Source: an uncultured Pseudomonadota bacterium (GTDB lineage Bacteria; SAR324; NAC60-12). From it: 6,929 bases of DNA. A program made the position numbers and the translations under genes. The notes beneath the pieces were generated by a model that had not been told where the DNA came from, made no database searches, and worked only from the letters and a program-made list of their open reading frames with translations. The stretch is from the NCBI GenBank assembly GCA_913056375.1, contig CAJXNF010000153.1:1-6929 (forward strand), in the 5' to 3' direction. Positions 6,195 through 6,929 of this stretch are shown here, in pieces. Position 1 is the stretch's first letter. Every line of letters begins with the position of its first letter.

Positions 6195-6929
6195 ATGAAC
6201 CCAACACAGAATCAAGCTTATCGACCAACAGCCCTGATTACAGGTGGAGTAGGAGGAATTGGCAGAGCAATCTGCCATTCCTTGGCATTAAATGACTTCC
6301 AAGTGCTTTTTACTTACCGATCGAAAGCCGATGAGGCGCAGCAACTCGAAAAAGAGCTAGCTGGATCCGGACATCAGAGTTTCCAACTTGATGTTAGCGA
6401 TTCTCATCAGATTGATCAGCTTGCGCTGACCATCTCAGAAAAAACTAATCAGCTCGATTTACTGGTGAATTGTGCTGGAATGACACGTTTTGTTCCCCAT
6501 CAAGACTTGGAAAGTCTAGATGATGAGTTGATCGATCAGATTTTTCAGGTCAACTGGCGAGGTTCTTTTTCAACAATTCGATCATTTAGACAGCTATTGG
6601 AAAATAGTCCTGAAGCACTGATCGTCAATATTTCTTCTATCGCAGGAAAAACCGGTGAGGGGAGTAACGTTGCCTACTGTGCATCCAAAGCGGCCTTGGA
6701 CTCAATGACCAGATCCTTAGCACGTGCTTTGGCCCCTAAGATTCGAGTAGTCTCTGTTGCTCCAGGAGTGGTCGAAACTGAATTTATCAAAGGATTGGAT
6801 CCCGAGTGGCGAGAGAAACAACTGCGCAGAACACCAAGTGGTCATTTTGCTCAACCTGAGGAGGTAGGAAAAGCGATCCTGCATCTCTTCCAAGATTTAA
6901 AAAGCTTGAATGGCTGTCGTCTGGATTTA
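6195..6929 (+). CDS. Classical short-chain dehydrogenase/reductase (FabG-like), 3' end outside window
   Basis: NAD(P)-dependent oxidoreductase with a Rossmann fold; 245 residues are visible and the frame is still open at the window end. Motifs in order: TGGVGGIG (16-23, cofactor glycine loop), FTYRSKADEA after strand 2 (Arg42 suggests NADP preference), LDV with Asp66, NCAG (92-95, usually NNAG), Asn120, NISSIAG with catalytic Ser148, YCASK with Tyr161 and Lys165, and APGVVETEF (189-197). The last visible residues NGCRLDL normally precede a DGG-type C-terminus, so only about 10-20 residues are probably missing. The ATG at 6195 lies 24 bp after the MetE-like stop, in the same frame. No convincing Shine-Dalgarno site precedes it (CCAAAATTATTCTTT), so translation may be weak or coupled. 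It probably oxidises or reduces a hydroxyl/keto group of the operon's substrate. Confidence 0.92.
   Translation, partial: MNPTQNQAYRPTALITGGVGGIGRAICHSLALNDFQVLFTYRSKADEAQQLEKELAGSGHQSFQLDVSDSHQIDQLALTISEKTNQLDLLVNCAGMTRFVPHQDLESLDDELIDQIFQVNWRGSFSTIRSFRQLLENSPEALIVNISSIAGKTGEGSNVAYCASKAALDSMTRSLARALAPKIRVVSVAPGVVETEFIKGLDPEWREKQLRRTPSGHFAQPEEVGKAILHLFQDLKSLNGCRLDL

Noticed and set aside
1..6929. CRISPR array, tRNA or rRNA genes, insertion sequences, riboswitches, rho-independent terminators
   Set aside because: I saw no regularly spaced repeats, transposase motifs, tRNA cloverleaf or GC-rich stem followed by a T-run. Almost all of the window is coding and the gaps are 33 bp or less.

Overview
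The window is a gene-dense stretch with everything on the + strand. It looks like the middle of one bacterial catabolic operon: gaps between genes run from a 4-bp overlap to 33 bp, and no terminator or divergent promoter is visible. Moderate base composition, Shine-Dalgarno-like AGGA/AAGGAG sites, ATG and GTG starts, and mixed TGA and TAA stops fit an ordinary Gram-negative-type bacterium using code 11. The gene mix (sugar-type ABC importer, NTF2/SnoaL-like proteins, cupin, short MetE-like protein, SDR) resembles clusters common in uncultured marine proteobacteria, but no marker gene here settles the taxonomy.

Layout. Positions 1-378 hold the 3' end of a MalF/UgpA-type permease. Positions 382-1530 hold its MalG/UgpE/AglG-type partner, which carries an unusual extra membrane hairpin. 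Positions 1558-4081 hold three consecutive SnoaL-like (NTF2-fold) genes of 168, 350 and 322 residues; the second and third are internally duplicated, giving five related domains in a row. Positions 4115-5038 encode a bicupin whose reading frame is interrupted at codon 27 by a TAA. Positions 5049-6170 encode a short, C-terminal-domain-only MetE-like zinc methyltransferase. Positions 6195-6929 hold a classical SDR oxidoreductase cut off by the window end.

How the genes may work together (inference). The importer brings in a small, probably sugar-like or polyhydroxylated solute. The SDR could oxidise or reduce a hydroxyl or keto group, the cupin could act as an isomerase, dioxygenase or sensor, and the MetE-like protein could move a methyl or other alkyl group between a substrate and a thiol. 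The SnoaL-like proteins could isomerise, hydrate or bind the intermediate. No substrate can be named from sequence alone.

The two points most worth following up are the single in-frame nonsense codon in an otherwise intact cupin gene that keeps its ribosome binding site, and the run of five SnoaL-like domains that have diverged in their putative active-site positions.
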